From assembly GCF_002899675.1 (NCBI RefSeq), contig NZ_PKUU01000005.1, positions 220,074 through 284,073 of the forward strand: a DNA stretch of 64,000 bases. The letters are read 5' to 3'. The notes under the pieces are model-generated. The model ran no database searches and was not told where the DNA came from. It was given only the letters and a program-made list of their open reading frames with translations. The position numbers and the translations under genes are program-made. This stretch comes from Clostridium sp. chh4-2. Lineage in GTDB: Bacteria > Bacillota > Clostridia > Lachnospirales > Lachnospiraceae. Below, piece by piece: positions 42,612 to 52,615 of the stretch; the stretch's first letter is position 1, and each line of letters opens with the position of its first letter.

Positions 42612-43159
42612 ATGTGTATAATCTCCTATCTGAACAGCCTGATATGACCATTCTTTTCTATTATAGTGTTCCTCCAAACATAAATCAAGAAAAGAAATAT
42701 AAAATTGTTATAAAGTGAACTCATCCTGTTTCTGTCCACAGATTCGCCATTGAAGAAAATGAATAAAAAAACTTAAATATTTCCCAAATTTTTGTATATC
42801 CTTATAATCGACATTTTTTTACTGGTATGTTATTATAATTAACGTAAACCCCCCCAATACATTATATAGTTTTTGCTACACCCCATAAGAAACGAAATAC
42901 CTTCTCCTTGAAAAGGCCAGCTACCCCGCTGGCCTTTTTACTGTCTAAAAAGCTCCCACTTTATTTTTTTAACTTTTTTAAAAAGTTCTGGATTTCTTCC
43001 ATCCCTAGTTGTATAATATGAAAGTTATTTTTCAGAGGCGGAATATCCGCCGTGTTACTATTCACGGCCTAAGCGATCTCTGCCGTACATATGCAGGACT
43101 GCATATGCACATAATAACTACCAATCAATTGCTACGTACACATGAAGGAGGTTAAGATT
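42612..43159. promoter_or_regulatory. ftsH / pyrG upstream region with pyrG promoter and structured leader
   Basis: This ~550-bp region holds no gene. A hairpin with AAAAGGCCAGC and GCTGGCCTTTTT lies near 42921-42948. A -10 TATAAT (43012-43017) with a weak -35 lies upstream of pyrG. The untranslated leader contains GGCGGA/TCCGCC (43038-43051), CCGTG/CACGG and CATATGCAG/CTGCATATG (43088-43107) stems before AAGGAGG. These stems may influence pyrG expression. Confidence 0.5.
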
Positions 43160-44758
43160 ATGCCAGTAAAATATGTCTTTGTCACCGGCGGCGTTGTATC
43201 CGGTCTTGGAAAAGGCATCACCGCATCATCATTAGGCCGTCTGCTGAAAGCTCGCGGCTACAAAGTCACCATGCAGAAATTCGACCCATACATCAATATC
43301 GATCCGGGAACCATGAACCCCGTACAGCACGGGGAAGTTTTCGTAACCGACGATGGTGCTGAAACTGATCTGGATCTTGGCCATTATGAACGCTTTATCG
43401 ACGAAAGCCTTACAAAGAACTCCAATGTTACCACCGGTAAAGTATACTGGACGGTTCTTTCAAAAGAACGGCGCGGCGATTTCGGCGGCGGCACCGTCCA
43501 GGTAATTCCACACATCACCAACGAGATCAAAAGCCGTTTTCACAGAAACTATTCTACTAATGAGACAGAAATCGCCATCATCGAAGTGGGCGGTACTGTT
43601 GGCGACATCGAAAGCCAGCCATTTCTGGAAGCAATCCGCCAATTCCAGCACGAAGTCGGCCACGATAACGCCATCCTGATTCACGTCACCCTAATTCCCT
43701 ATTTAAAAGCTTCCGGCGAACTGAAAACAAAACCCACCCAAGCCAGCGTAAAAGATCTGCAGAGCATGGGAATCTGGCCCGACATTCTGGTCTGCCGTTC
43801 TGAAAAGCCTTTAGATGACGGAATCCGCGGTAAAATCGCATTATTCTGCAATGTTCCGAAAAACCACGTTCTTCAAAACCTGGATGTGGAAGTTCTTTAC
43901 GAAGCTCCATTAGCCATGGAAGAAGAGCATTTGGCCCAAGTTGCCTGCGAAAGCCTGAAACTGGACTGCCCGGAGCCCGACCTTGACGAGTGGCGCGCGA
44001 TGATCGATGCCTGGAAACACCCGGAACACGAAGTGACGGTTGCTCTTGTAGGCAAATATACCCAGCTTCACGACGCCTACATTTCCGTGGTAGAAGCTCT
44101 AAAACACGGCGGCGTAGCCAATCATACCCAAGTCAACATCAAATGGGTGGATTCCGAAACCGTGACCTCCGATAATGTGAACGAAATCCTGGGCGATGTA
44201 AAAGGAATCCTGGTTCCCGGCGGCTTCGGAGACCGCGGTATCGATGGAAAGATCCTTGCCATTCAGTATGCGCGCGAAAACGGTATTCCATTCCTCGGCC
44301 TCTGCCTGGGCATGCAGCTTTCCATTGTAGAATTTGCCAGAAATGTCATCGGTTATAAGGATGCCCACAGCGTTGAACTGATGCCCTCCACAACCCATCC
44401 CGTGATTCACCTGATGCCCGATCAAAATGGTATCGAAGATATCGGAGGAACCCTCCGTTTAGGCTCCTATCCCTGCGTTTTGGACAAGTCTTCCAAAGCA
44501 TTTGCATTATATAAGGAAGAAACCATTCACGAGCGCCACAGACACCGCTATGAAGTCAACAACGATTACCGCAGCGTCCTGACCGGCAACGGCATGATGC
44601 TTTCCGGAATTTCCCCCGACGGCCGTATCGTGGAGATGGTAGAAATCCCTGCCCACCCATGGTTTATCGCCACTCAGGCGCACCCTGAATTAAAATCCAG
44701 GCCAAACCGCCCTCATCCTTTATTTAAAGGCTTTATCGAAGCGTCTTTAAAATCCTGA
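43160..44758 (+). CDS. pyrG: CTP synthase
   Basis: The start at 43160 ([20 protein letters not shown]) follows GAAGGAGGTTAAGATT. The 532-residue enzyme has an N-terminal amidoligase domain (ATP/UTP binding [30 protein letters not shown]). It also has a C-terminal glutamine amidotransferase with the nucleophile Cys in FLGLCLGMQ (~382) and a His-Glu pair in [11 protein letters not shown]. It converts UTP to CTP in the cytoplasm. Length is normal. A hairpin terminator follows. Confidence 0.98.
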   Translation: MPVKYVFVTGGVVSGLGKGITASSLGRLLKARGYKVTMQKFDPYINIDPGTMNPVQHGEVFVTDDGAETDLDLGHYERFIDESLTKNSNVTTGKVYWTVLSKERRGDFGGGTVQVIPHITNEIKSRFHRNYSTNETEIAIIEVGGTVGDIESQPFLEAIRQFQHEVGHDNAILIHVTLIPYLKASGELKTKPTQASVKDLQSMGIWPDILVCRSEKPLDDGIRGKIALFCNVPKNHVLQNLDVEVLYEAPLAMEEEHLAQVACESLKLDCPEPDLDEWRAMIDAWKHPEHEVTVALVGKYTQLHDAYISVVEALKHGGVANHTQVNIKWVDSETVTSDNVNEILGDVKGILVPGGFGDRGIDGKILAIQYARENGIPFLGLCLGMQLSIVEFARNVIGYKDAHSVELMPSTTHPVIHLMPDQNGIEDIGGTLRLGSYPCVLDKSSKAFALYKEETIHERHRHRYEVNNDYRSVLTGNGMMLSGISPDGRIVEMVEIPAHPWFIATQAHPELKSRPNRPHPLFKGFIEASLKS

Positions 44759-44779
44759 ACCAATTAATCATAAAATATA

Positions 44780-44816
44780 AAAAACCAGAAGATGCTAAAA
44801 ATGTCTTCTGGTTTTT
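44780..44816 (+). terminator. pyrG terminator
   Basis: AAAAACCAGAAGA pairs with TCTTCTGGTTTTT and is followed by CTTCTT. It lies 22 bp after the pyrG stop. Confidence 0.75.
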
Positions 44817-44936
44817 CTTCTTCCGCCTTATCAAAATTTCCCTCCCGGACATAATAAATAATATTCTTAACTGTTCAGTACCCTCAGATCCACTGAACAG
44901 CTGCGAATATTCCTTTAAAGAAAGAAGGTGAGGCAA

Positions 44937-45134
44937 ATGATTGACAACGAAGAAATGCCAATCGGATTTACCCTGGCTCTGTCACAAAACACGGACTCCA
45001 TGATAAAATTTTCCAATCTGTCCACCAGCGAACAGGAACGTATCATCGACCGCGCCCGGCAGATCAAATCCAGAAAAGAAATGCACCAATATGTGAGTAA
45101 TCTGTCGTCAAATGAAGGAGGCAAATTTTCATGA
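44937..45134 (+). CDS. Small conserved protein
   Basis: The ATG at 44937 (MIDNEEMPIGFTLALSQNTD) is preferred, with AAAGAAGGTGAGG upstream. The 65-residue helical protein (NLSTSEQERIIDRARQIKSR, then KEMHQYVSNL) resembles a small protein found widely in Lachnospiraceae. It overlaps the next gene by 4 bp (ATGA). The function is unknown. Confidence 0.65.
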   Translation: MIDNEEMPIGFTLALSQNTDSMIKFSNLSTSEQERIIDRARQIKSRKEMHQYVSNLSSNEGGKFS

Positions 45135-45286
45135 AAGACAAAAAAGTATCCGAAATGGATGACATCGATATTATGGCCTGTTCCACAATGGACTGCACCG
45201 GCCTGATCCCCTCTCTCCCGCAAAATGACGAGGAGCTGGAAAACTATAATGACCTTTATCCTTTTGAACCAACAGCCAAGGATTAA
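45131..45286 (+). CDS. Small acidic protein coupled to the previous gene
   Basis: The 51-residue product MKDKKVSEMDDIDIMACSTM continues with DCTGLIPSLPQNDEELENYN. It overlaps the upstream stop by ATGA, with GGAGG just before. Two cysteines (ACSTMDC) may bind a metal. The pair precedes the palindrome and the hydrogenase. The function is unknown. Confidence 0.65.
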   Translation: MKDKKVSEMDDIDIMACSTMDCTGLIPSLPQNDEELENYNDLYPFEPTAKD

Positions 45287-45310
45287 AACCATGTATTCTG
45301 TTATTACAGC

Positions 45311-45546
45311 ACAGGCGTGGCGGTTCTTTCTTAGCTATGGGTGCGGGGCTGTGCCGGAGGGATAATATCCCGTGTCCGCCGGGCTTCCTACTCGCCGTAA
45401 AAATGAACGTGACTGTCGGACACAAAACGCATGTGTTCGCAGGTCACGTTCATTTTTACGGTTCGTATCCAGATGGCGGTACACTGGGATATTACCCCTC
45501 CGGCACAGCCCCGCACCCAAAGCTAAGAAAGAACCGCCACGCCTGT
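45311..45546. repeat. Long intergenic palindrome, family P1 copy 2
   Basis: The arms at 45311-45375 and 45481-45546 are complementary over about 60 bp with only two mismatches and one indel. The inner part matches copy 1 (28643-28858) at most positions. The outermost ~13 bp (ACAGGCGTGGCGG and its inverse) are specific to this locus yet perfectly paired. Paired changes relative to copy 1 (GGGGCTGTGCC versus GGAGCAGCGCC) conserve the stem. Confidence 0.8.
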
Positions 45547-45686
45547 CCCAATTTCTATCCTTATTCATCTATGTCTCTAAAATTCTTTCATTCCATTTCT
45601 AAACTTCTTGACATTATTTCTCATTTAAATTATAATATTAGTATTAATTACTATTATTATATTTTAAAAGAAAGGATACCACACCA

Positions 45687-47060
45687 ATGACAAAGCATCT
45701 ATTTTCCGACATCCGAATTCCCGTTTCCGAATCCAACCCTTCCATTTTCCGCCACGAGGACCTCTGTGTCAAATGCGGCCAATGCCGCCGCGTCTGCGAA
45801 GAAGACGTGGTAGTTGGAAAGCTTTACGATCTTTTTAAAACAAATGATGAGCCAATCTGTATTCACTGTGGTCAATGCACCAATGTATGCCCGGTCAATT
45901 CCCTGACTGAAAAGGAAGAATACCAGCAGGTCAAAGCCGCCATCCGGGACCCGGAAGCCATCGTCATTTTCAGCACTTCTCCATCGGTGAGAGTTGGTTT
46001 AGGCGAAGCATTCGGCATGCCAAACGGCAGCTTTGTAGAAGGCAAGATGGTATCCGCGCTCCACGCATTAGGCGGCGATTACATATTGGATACAAATTTT
46101 GCGGCCGATTTAACCATTATGGAAGAGGCTTCCGAACTGGTATCCCGGATTCAGAGCAAATCCGCTCCTCTTCCACAGTTTACCAGCTGCTGCCCCGCCT
46201 GGGTAAAATTTGTGGAAACCTTTTATCCCGATCTTCGCAGCCACATTTCATCAGTAAAAAGCCCGATCGGCATGCAGGGCCCCAGCATTAAAACATATTT
46301 TGCAAAACAGATGGGAATCGATCCGACAAAGATCGTAAATGTAGCCCTGACCCCTTGTACTGCTAAAAAATTTGAGATTCGCCGTGAAGAAATGAATGCC
46401 AGCGGCAAATATTACGGCATAGAAGATATGCGCGATATGGATTATGTGATCACCACCCGGGAACTGGCCAAGTGGATGAAAGAAGAAAATATCCAGTTAA
46501 ACGGACTTCCTGAAGGAACCTATGATTCCCTTATGGGCACTGCATCCGGAGCCGGCGTGATCTTCGGCAATACCGGAGGCGTCATGGAAGCCGCCGCCCG
46601 AACCGCTTACCACCTGATCACAGGTGAAAATCCACCCAAAGATTATTACACCCTTGTTCCGGTACGCGGCGTAGACGGCATAAAAGAAGCCAATGTAACA
46701 ATCAACGGCATCCCATTAAGGATAGCAGTCATTCACGAAATCAAAAACGCAGTTCCGGTCCTGGAACAGCTGAGAAATGGCAGCAGCCCCTACGATTTCA
46801 TCGAAGTGATGACCTGCCGCGGCGGCTGCATCGGAGGAGGCGGACAACCCAAAACAGAAGTCCCCATGACCGATATGGTCCGGTTCGCGCGAATCGCTTC
46901 CCTTTATAACCGGGACAGCAGCATGACACTGAGGCTGAGTCATGAAAATCCTGATATTATTAAAATTTATCAGGAATTTTATGAGAAACCCATGAGTGAA
47001 AAGGCGGAGGAAATGCTGCATACGGTGTATTTTGACAGAAGCGGGGACTTGGGAATTTAA
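45687..47060 (+). CDS. [FeFe]-hydrogenase-like iron hydrogenase
   Basis: The 457-residue protein starts 10 nt after GAAAGGA. Residues ~25-75 hold two 4Fe-4S motifs (CVKCGQCRRVC, CIHCGQCTNVC). The H-cluster domain follows with TSCCPAW (L1, ~170), LTPCTAKKFE (L2, ~228), the FGNTGGVMEAAAR signature (~290) and TCRGGCIGGGGQP (L3, ~378). All four H-cluster cysteine positions are present. It would reduce protons or oxidise H2 with ferredoxin, or sense H2. It is monocistronic in view. The subgroup was not resolved by eye. Confidence 0.93.
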   Translation: MTKHLFSDIRIPVSESNPSIFRHEDLCVKCGQCRRVCEEDVVVGKLYDLFKTNDEPICIHCGQCTNVCPVNSLTEKEEYQQVKAAIRDPEAIVIFSTSPSVRVGLGEAFGMPNGSFVEGKMVSALHALGGDYILDTNFAADLTIMEEASELVSRIQSKSAPLPQFTSCCPAWVKFVETFYPDLRSHISSVKSPIGMQGPSIKTYFAKQMGIDPTKIVNVALTPCTAKKFEIRREEMNASGKYYGIEDMRDMDYVITTRELAKWMKEENIQLNGLPEGTYDSLMGTASGAGVIFGNTGGVMEAAARTAYHLITGENPPKDYYTLVPVRGVDGIKEANVTINGIPLRIAVIHEIKNAVPVLEQLRNGSSPYDFIEVMTCRGGCIGGGGQPKTEVPMTDMVRFARIASLYNRDSSMTLRLSHENPDIIKIYQEFYEKPMSEKAEEMLHTVYFDRSGDLGI

Positions 47061-47156
47061 AATTTACATAAAGGGTGAAGGCATTTCGGAAAATGCCTTC
47101 ACCCTTTACATTAAATCCTCAAGGCATTTCCAGAAATGCCTTCACGTTTGATATAA
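47061..47156 (+). repeat. Double-hairpin repeat / terminator, family P3
   Basis: AAAGGGTGAAGGCATTTCGG folds with GAAAATGCCTTCACCCTTT. A second stem AAGGCATTTC/GAAATGCCTT follows. A related but diverged copy lies near 63733-63833. It also serves as the hydrogenase terminator. Confidence 0.6.
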
Positions 47157-47185
47157 ATCTTTTTCTCATTTCTATAATCAGCCAA

Positions 47186-48034
47186 CTACACTCCAGAATA
47201 AGCTGAAAATCCACCGTCAACCGGTATAACAACTCCATTAACAAATCCGGCCGCCTGATTGTTAAGCAGATACAGCAGCGTTCCGTTCAATTCTTCCGCC
47301 TCCCCGAATCTTCCCATCGGAGTTGCCGCCAGAATCTTAGCGGTTCTTGCCGTTGCGCTTCCGTCTTCGTTAAACAGAAGTTTCTCATTCTGCTTTGTAA
47401 CAAAGAATCCAGGTGCAATTGCATTCACGCGGATATCCGTCTTTGAGAAATGAACCGCAAGCCACTGGGTAAAATTGCTGATAGCAGCCTTTGCGCCACT
47501 GTATGCAGGAATCTTAGTCAGTGGTGTAAATGCGTTCATAGAGGAAATGTTAACGATATTGCATCCCTTTCTCTCCACCATATCTTTTGCAAAGATCTGG
47601 GTTGGCAGCAGGGTTCCGATAAAGTTTAAGTTAAATACAAATTCCACTCCGCCCTGATCCAGGTCAAAGAAAGAAACCGTATCCGCCTCGATATCGCCTA
47701 CTTCAAAATATTCCTTGGTTGTCTGTGCTTTCGCATTATTTCCGCCTGCGCCGTTGATTAAGATATCGCAAGGTCCTAAATCCACCAATACTTTTGCATG
47801 GGTTTCTTCCAGGCTGTTTCTTTCCAGCACATTTGTTTTATATGCTTTGGCAACGCCGCCTGCCGCTTCGATGTCGTCCGCCACTTTTTTAGCCGCATCT
47901 TCATTTAAGTCCAGAACTGCCACCTTTGCTCCCGCTTCTGCAAGAGTTTTTGCGAACATACCGCAAAGAACGCCGCCTGCGCCTGTTACAACTGCCACTT
48001 TACCTGATAAATCTGTTCCGAATGATAATCCCAT
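47186..48034 (-). CDS. SDR oxidoreductase (D-fructuronate/mannonate type)
   Basis: The 282-residue protein has TGAGGVLCGMFAKTLAEAG (Rossmann NAD(P) site), NGAGGNN (~95), catalytic Ser in NISSMNAF and Tyr-Lys in AYSGAKAAI (~180). It ends GGFSAYSGV. It lies 79 bp downstream of uxuA on the same strand. In many Firmicutes such an SDR reduces fructuronate to mannonate in place of the classical UxuB. Substrate assignment rests on this context. Confidence 0.82.
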   Translation of the reverse strand: MGLSFGTDLSGKVAVVTGAGGVLCGMFAKTLAEAGAKVAVLDLNEDAAKKVADDIEAAGGVAKAYKTNVLERNSLEETHAKVLVDLGPCDILINGAGGNNAKAQTTKEYFEVGDIEADTVSFFDLDQGGVEFVFNLNFIGTLLPTQIFAKDMVERKGCNIVNISSMNAFTPLTKIPAYSGAKAAISNFTQWLAVHFSKTDIRVNAIAPGFFVTKQNEKLLFNEDGSATARTAKILAATPMGRFGEAEELNGTLLYLLNNQAAGFVNGVVIPVDGGFSAYSGV

Positions 48035-48113
48035 GATAAATACCCGCTTTCCTTTTATTTTATATAAAACTTCTGCAGCTTTATGCAGTTTTAAACCGTT
48101 TCCATCCAGGTCA

Positions 48114-49160
48114 TTAGCTCATCTTTTCAATTGCTTCCCATAAACCGTTGATATAAGTTGCTCCTAAAGCACGGTCATAAAGGCCGTATCCTGCCCGTCC
48201 TGTCTCGCCCCAGATCATACGTCCGTGATCCGGTCTCACATATCCGGTGAATCCATTGTCATGAAGCGCTTTTAAGATGGCAAACATATCTAAGGAACCA
48301 CAGCTGGAAAGGTGGGCTCTCTCTTCAAAACCATTGTCCAGAACAGCCACATTTCTCACATGTGCAAAATGGATTCTGCCCATGGCTGCATATTTTCCGG
48401 CCATCCGTACCACATCGTTCTTTGCGGAACATCCTAAAGAACCGGTGCAGAGCGTGATTCCGTTGTGAGGATCATCCACTAATTTCAGGAATTTATCCAG
48501 GTTCTCTTCACATGTGATGATTCTTGGAAGGCCGAAAATGCTCCAGCATGGATCATCCTCATGAATCGCCATGTTAACGTCGCATTCAGCTGCAACCGGA
48601 ATAATTGCTTCCAGGAAATATTTCAGGTTGTTCCAGAGATCCTCTTCCGTCATCGCATTGTATTCCGCTACCACTGCCTTTAAACCGTCTCTTGTATAGC
48701 TGGAATCCCATCCGGGAAGGGTTAAATCGCTTTCGCTTTCAAGCGGATTCACTTTGTCCACCTGCTCCTGATAGTAAACCAGGGATGTGGAACCATCCTC
48801 TAACACATGATCCAACTGGGTTCTTGTCCAGTCGAATACCGGCATGAAGTTGTAGCAGATACATTTGATTCCGGCTTCCGCAACGCGGCGGATGTTTTCG
48901 CAGTAGTTGGCGATGTATTTATCACGGCTCGGTTTACCTAACTTAATATCTTCGTGTACCGGGATACTTTCAATTACGTCAAATGCAAGTCCCGCATCTT
49001 CCACCTGCTTTTTCAGCTTTGCGATGCTCTCTTTGCTCCAAATCTCACCGACAGGAACATCGTAAACCGCTGTTACAATTGAATTCATACCTGGAATCTG
49101 TCTGATATTCTCCAAGGTAACTTTATCGTCCTCGCCATACCATCTGAATGATAATTTCAT
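48114..49160 (-). CDS. uxuA: Mannonate dehydratase
   Basis: The start at 49160 ([20 protein letters not shown]) follows GGAGGAAAAG. The 348-residue TIM-barrel protein matches UxuA throughout: [64 protein letters not shown] and [13 protein letters not shown], with conserved His/Cys/Asp metal ligands. It converts D-mannonate to 2-keto-3-deoxygluconate in hexuronate catabolism. It is divergent from an AraC-type regulator, with a palindrome between them. Confidence 0.96.
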   Translation of the reverse strand: MKLSFRWYGEDDKVTLENIRQIPGMNSIVTAVYDVPVGEIWSKESIAKLKKQVEDAGLAFDVIESIPVHEDIKLGKPSRDKYIANYCENIRRVAEAGIKCICYNFMPVFDWTRTQLDHVLEDGSTSLVYYQEQVDKVNPLESESDLTLPGWDSSYTRDGLKAVVAEYNAMTEEDLWNNLKYFLEAIIPVAAECDVNMAIHEDDPCWSIFGLPRIITCEENLDKFLKLVDDPHNGITLCTGSLGCSAKNDVVRMAGKYAAMGRIHFAHVRNVAVLDNGFEERAHLSSCGSLDMFAILKALHDNGFTGYVRPDHGRMIWGETGRAGYGLYDRALGATYINGLWEAIEKMS

Positions 49161-49324
49161 CTTTTCCTCCATTCTGCCGCGTTAACGGCCTGCTCTGTTT
49201 TGAGCATTTCACGTTTTCTTGTTTCTGATCTCATTATAACAAAACTGCCTTCAAATACCATTGAGATAATTGCCGTTCACATTGCAAAAGTTGCTGTTAT
49301 GCACTATAATAAATACAATCAATC

Positions 49325-49611
49325 GTTACTGTTGACATTCCCGGCGGCCTCTGCCGTCCGTTCCGGTTTTGGCAGTTTGCAGGAATTTTCCAGTGACTTT
49401 GCAGGGCATTAGCAATTCTTAACGCGCAGAATTTTTCGTTCAAGGGAAATGTCCACCTGTTTGAGCGTAGCGAGTTTGGGCATTTCCCTTGGTTTTTAGA
49501 AAAATCCTGCACGTTTAGAAGTGCTTATGCCCGAAACCGGAACTGGAAAGTTCCTGCAAACTGCCAAAACCGGAACGGACGGCAGAGACCGCCGGGAATG
49601 TAAACAGTAAC
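49325..49611. repeat. Long intergenic palindrome, family P2 copy A
   Basis: The entire 287-bp unit pairs with itself. Outer arms of about 70 bp (49325-49394 with 49545-49611) carry very few mismatches. The inner arms carry AACGCGCAGAATTTTTC, GGGAAATGTCC and the loop GTTTGAGCGTAGCGAGTTT. The core matches copy B (53931-54197) closely, while the outer arms are unrelated between copies. It lies between uxuA and its divergent regulator. Confidence 0.8.
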
Positions 49612-49638
49612 AACCAATCCCTATAGAAAGGAACTCTG

Positions 49639-50523
49639 ATGAAAAAAGATCTCTCCACCGGATTTGATACCAGGCAATATATGATGCCCGGAAATTATGA
49701 AATCTTCTATTATAATGATGCTAAGATCAACCGGATCTCGGCGCATTCCCACAGCCACTATGAATTTTATTTTTTTCTGGAAGGCAACATGGATTATGAG
49801 GTAAATGGAATCACCTATTCCCTTCAATACGGGGATTATATGCTGATTCCGCCCCAAATCCTCCACCAGCCCCATTTTCACAGCGATGATATTCCGTACC
49901 GGCGTTTTGTTTTCTGGATGAGCCCGGCTTATTTTGACAAGCTTTGCCAAACGGACCGTGATTTTGCCTATGGTTATGATTATGCCCTGAAAAACCAGCA
50001 TTATCACTTCCGGCCTGATTTTATTACCGCGCAGGAAATTCAGGGGTATCTGTTGGATTTAATAGAAGAATGCAATGGAAACCGGCCGTTTAAGGAGATG
50101 AAGACACAGCTGATGAGCGCTTCCTTTCTGCTCTATATCAACCGTTTAAGCTATGATCTGCTGCATCAGGTTTCTCCTTCCTATGAAAATGTGCTCTATC
50201 TGAATCTCTGTGATTACATCAACAACCATTTGGACGAAGATCTTTCCTTAGAGCAGCTGGCATCCTTTTTCTATGTGAGCAAATACCATATTTCCCACAT
50301 TTTTAAGGATAATATGGGAATTTCCCTCCATCAGTACATCACCAAAAAACGTCTCCAGGCAAGCAAAAACGGAATTCTTTCCGGAATTCCGTTTGGACAG
50401 GTCTATCAGCAGTATGGATTTAACGATTACACCAGCTTTTACCGGGCATTTAAAAAAGAATTCGGCTCCTCACCAAAAGAATTTAAAGAACAACATAAAA
50501 TGCCGGAGGATTACGTCATGTAA
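49639..50523 (+). CDS. AraC-family transcriptional regulator
   Basis: The 294-residue protein follows AGAAAGGA. It has an N-terminal cupin domain (HSHSHYEFYFFLEGNMDYEV, LQYGDYMLIPPQILHQPHFH) and two C-terminal helix-turn-helix motifs (LEQLASFFYVSKYHISHIFK and FGQVYQQYGFNDYTSFYRAF, then KKEFGSSPKEFK). It probably binds a sugar acid and activates the divergent uxuA-SDR genes. The target is inferred from adjacency. Confidence 0.92.
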   Translation: MKKDLSTGFDTRQYMMPGNYEIFYYNDAKINRISAHSHSHYEFYFFLEGNMDYEVNGITYSLQYGDYMLIPPQILHQPHFHSDDIPYRRFVFWMSPAYFDKLCQTDRDFAYGYDYALKNQHYHFRPDFITAQEIQGYLLDLIEECNGNRPFKEMKTQLMSASFLLYINRLSYDLLHQVSPSYENVLYLNLCDYINNHLDEDLSLEQLASFFYVSKYHISHIFKDNMGISLHQYITKKRLQASKNGILSGIPFGQVYQQYGFNDYTSFYRAFKKEFGSSPKEFKEQHKMPEDYVM

Positions 50524-50533
50524 CCCTCCGGCC
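50503..50533. terminator. Bidirectional terminator
   Basis: GCCGGAGG overlaps the end of the araC-like gene and pairs with CCTCCGGC. It separates convergent araC and azlD. Confidence 0.6.
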
Positions 50534-50541
50534 CAGCCGTT

Positions 50542-50874
50542 TTAAGCGAATACAACCTGAACCAATATCATATAGAGAATGGTTCCCGCTCCGATGCTCA
50601 GCAGAGAATTCCCTTTCCACCGGTGAAGAATCACGATGGCAAGCACTGCGATCAGCTCCGGCAGTGCGTGGGGATAAGCCTGAAAGGAAATCCCTTTTAA
50701 ACAATAGACAACCAAAAGCCCGATCGTCGCATAAGGCAGGGTTTTTCCGAGAAATTCCACATATTTAGGAGTCTTCTTTCCCGCCGGAAACAAAAGAAAC
50801 GGAAGAAACCTGGTGATCACCGTACCCAGCACCAGCGCTCCAATTATCAAAATTCCAAGAGTCACATCAATCAC
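50542..50874 (-). CDS. azlD: AzlD branched-chain amino acid export subunit
   Basis: The 110-residue protein has four hydrophobic segments ([63 protein letters not shown]). The length and pattern are those of AzlD. It overlaps azlC by 8 bp, so the two are translated together. AzlCD exports branched-chain amino acids. Confidence 0.9.
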   Translation of the reverse strand: MIDVTLGILIIGALVLGTVITRFLPFLLFPAGKKTPKYVEFLGKTLPYATIGLLVVYCLKGISFQAYPHALPELIAVLAIVILHRWKGNSLLSIGAGTILYMILVQVVFA

Positions 50875-51568
50875 GTTCTTTCTCCCCTTCCCTCTTATAT
50901 TTTACCGTCAGAACCAGCAGAATCAAAATCATGGCCGGAATGATAAAGGCGGACGCCCCCCATATCACCAGACAGACCACGGAAGCCAATATGCCGATCA
51001 CCGCCGATGCATGGCCTTCTTTCGCCTTCCACTGATCCACAAAGATCACCACAAACAAGGCTGTCAGCGCAAAATCAAGTCCTGTGGTATCAAATGTGAT
51101 CAGATTTCCCAAAAGCACGCCGATCAGAGTCCCGGCCACCCAGTAGCACTGATCCAGCAGCGAAGCCCAAAGATAAACCCAATCCTTATCCAGCGTCCCC
51201 GGCACCCGTTCATTGCACAAAACAGAAAATGTTTCATCCGTCAGGGAAAAGATCAGATATGGCTTGAACTTTTTCACATCCCTGTATTTATCCAGCATGG
51301 AAAGCCCATAAAACAGATGCCTGGCATTGATCATCAAGGCCATCAAAAATGCCGTCAACGGGCTCACCGCCGCCACCAAAAGAGTAATTCCCACATACTG
51401 CAGGCTTCCCGCATAGACAAAGACGCTCATCGCCAGCGCCCACCAGATTCCATATCCATTTACATTCATTAAGATTCCGTATGCCGCCCCCAAAAACAGA
51501 TACCCCACCATCACCGGGACGGTACGTGGGAACGCATATTTTAATGCCGCTATCCTTTTATTTTCCAT
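50867..51568 (-). CDS. azlC: AzlC branched-chain amino acid exporter
   Basis: The start at 51568 ([20 protein letters not shown]) follows AAAGGGAG. The 233-residue protein has several membrane segments. It carries the AzlC signature: [40 protein letters not shown] and [11 protein letters not shown]. It forms the main subunit with AzlD. The upstream region (about 51600-51625) contains two GTATAC motifs that may be regulatory. Confidence 0.92.
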   Translation of the reverse strand: MENKRIAALKYAFPRTVPVMVGYLFLGAAYGILMNVNGYGIWWALAMSVFVYAGSLQYVGITLLVAAVSPLTAFLMALMINARHLFYGLSMLDKYRDVKKFKPYLIFSLTDETFSVLCNERVPGTLDKDWVYLWASLLDQCYWVAGTLIGVLLGNLITFDTTGLDFALTALFVVIFVDQWKAKEGHASAVIGILASVVCLVIWGASAFIIPAMILILLVLTVKYKREGEKERD

Positions 51569-51702
51569 AATACTCCCTTTTTCTTGCGTTATTCTGCTAA
51601 TTTTCGTATACTGGGTATACAAAATAAGGCCATTAAAAATCATTTTATAGAGAATTTCATTCTTTGTCAATAAAACTCAAAAGTAAGAAACGAGGTTTAA
51701 AC

Positions 51703-52608
51703 ATGAACTACGAATCCTGCCAGTTATGCCCCCGAAAATGCCGCGTAAACCGCACCCAGACCACCGGATACTGCAAAAGCGGCTCCGCCGTCAAAGTAGC
51801 AAGAGCCGCTCTTCATATGTGGGAAGAGCCATGTATCAGCGGCGCCAATGGCAGCGGCACCGTCTTTTTCTCCGGCTGCACACTGGGCTGCTGTTTCTGC
51901 CAGAATTATCAGATCAGCCAGGAAGGCTTCGGAAAAGAGATCTCCATCCGCCAGCTTTCCGATCTTTTCCTCCGGCTTCAGGATCAGGGCGCCCATAATA
52001 TCAACCTGGTCACCGCCACCCAATTTCTGCCTTCCATTATGAAAGCCCTCGATCTGGTAAAACACCGGCTCACAATCCCGGTGGTCTATAACAGCGGCGG
52101 ATATGAAAGGACAGAAACCATCGACCGCTTGGACGGCTATGTGGATATCTGGCTTCCCGATTTTAAATATTATAACAATGATCTGGCCAAACGTTACTCC
52201 AATGCAGCCGACTACTTTGAAACAGCTTCCCAAGCCATCGCCCGGATGATAGAGAAAACCGGCGAGCCTGTTTTTGACTGCCAGTCATCCGGCCAGCCCC
52301 TCATGAAAAAGGGCGTAATCATCCGCCACATGGTCCTGCCCGGATGCAAAGCCGATTCCTTTGCACTCCTCCACTGGATCAGCGAAAACCTGCCTAAAGG
52401 CCGGTATTACATCAGCCTTATGAGCCAGTACACCCCTTTTTACCACAGCAAAGATTTCCCGGAAATCAACCGGAGGATCACTTCCTATGAATATCAGAAG
52501 GTGGTGGACCTGGCGCTGGAGCTTGGGCTGGATCAGGGTTTTATGCAGGAAAAAAGCAGTGCGAAAGAAGAATACACACCGCCTTTTAACCTGGAAGGAG
52601 TCCAGTAA
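51703..52608 (+). CDS. Radical SAM protein (pyruvate-formate-lyase-activase-like)
   Basis: The start at 51703 (MNYESCQLCPRKCRVNRTQT) has AGAAACGAGG upstream. The 301-residue protein has an N-terminal Cys-rich segment. It then has the radical SAM motif CTLGCCFC (Cys-x3-Cys-x2-Cys, ~65-72) and FSGC before it. VTATQFLPSIMKAL, NSGGYE and DIWLPDFKYYNNDLA are typical of stand-alone PflA-related proteins. The target protein is unknown. It is divergent from azlC and nearly abuts malic enzyme tail to tail (7 bp). Confidence 0.9.
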   Translation: MNYESCQLCPRKCRVNRTQTTGYCKSGSAVKVARAALHMWEEPCISGANGSGTVFFSGCTLGCCFCQNYQISQEGFGKEISIRQLSDLFLRLQDQGAHNINLVTATQFLPSIMKALDLVKHRLTIPVVYNSGGYERTETIDRLDGYVDIWLPDFKYYNNDLAKRYSNAADYFETASQAIARMIEKTGEPVFDCQSSGQPLMKKGVIIRHMVLPGCKADSFALLHWISENLPKGRYYISLMSQYTPFYHSKDFPEINRRITSYEYQKVVDLALELGLDQGFMQEKSSAKEEYTPPFNLEGVQ

Positions 52609-52615
52609 TCAATCC

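Noticed and set aside
42921..42948. pyrG attenuator terminator
   Set aside because: The hairpin lies upstream of the recognisable pyrG -10 box, so it cannot attenuate that transcript. It is more likely an independent terminator.
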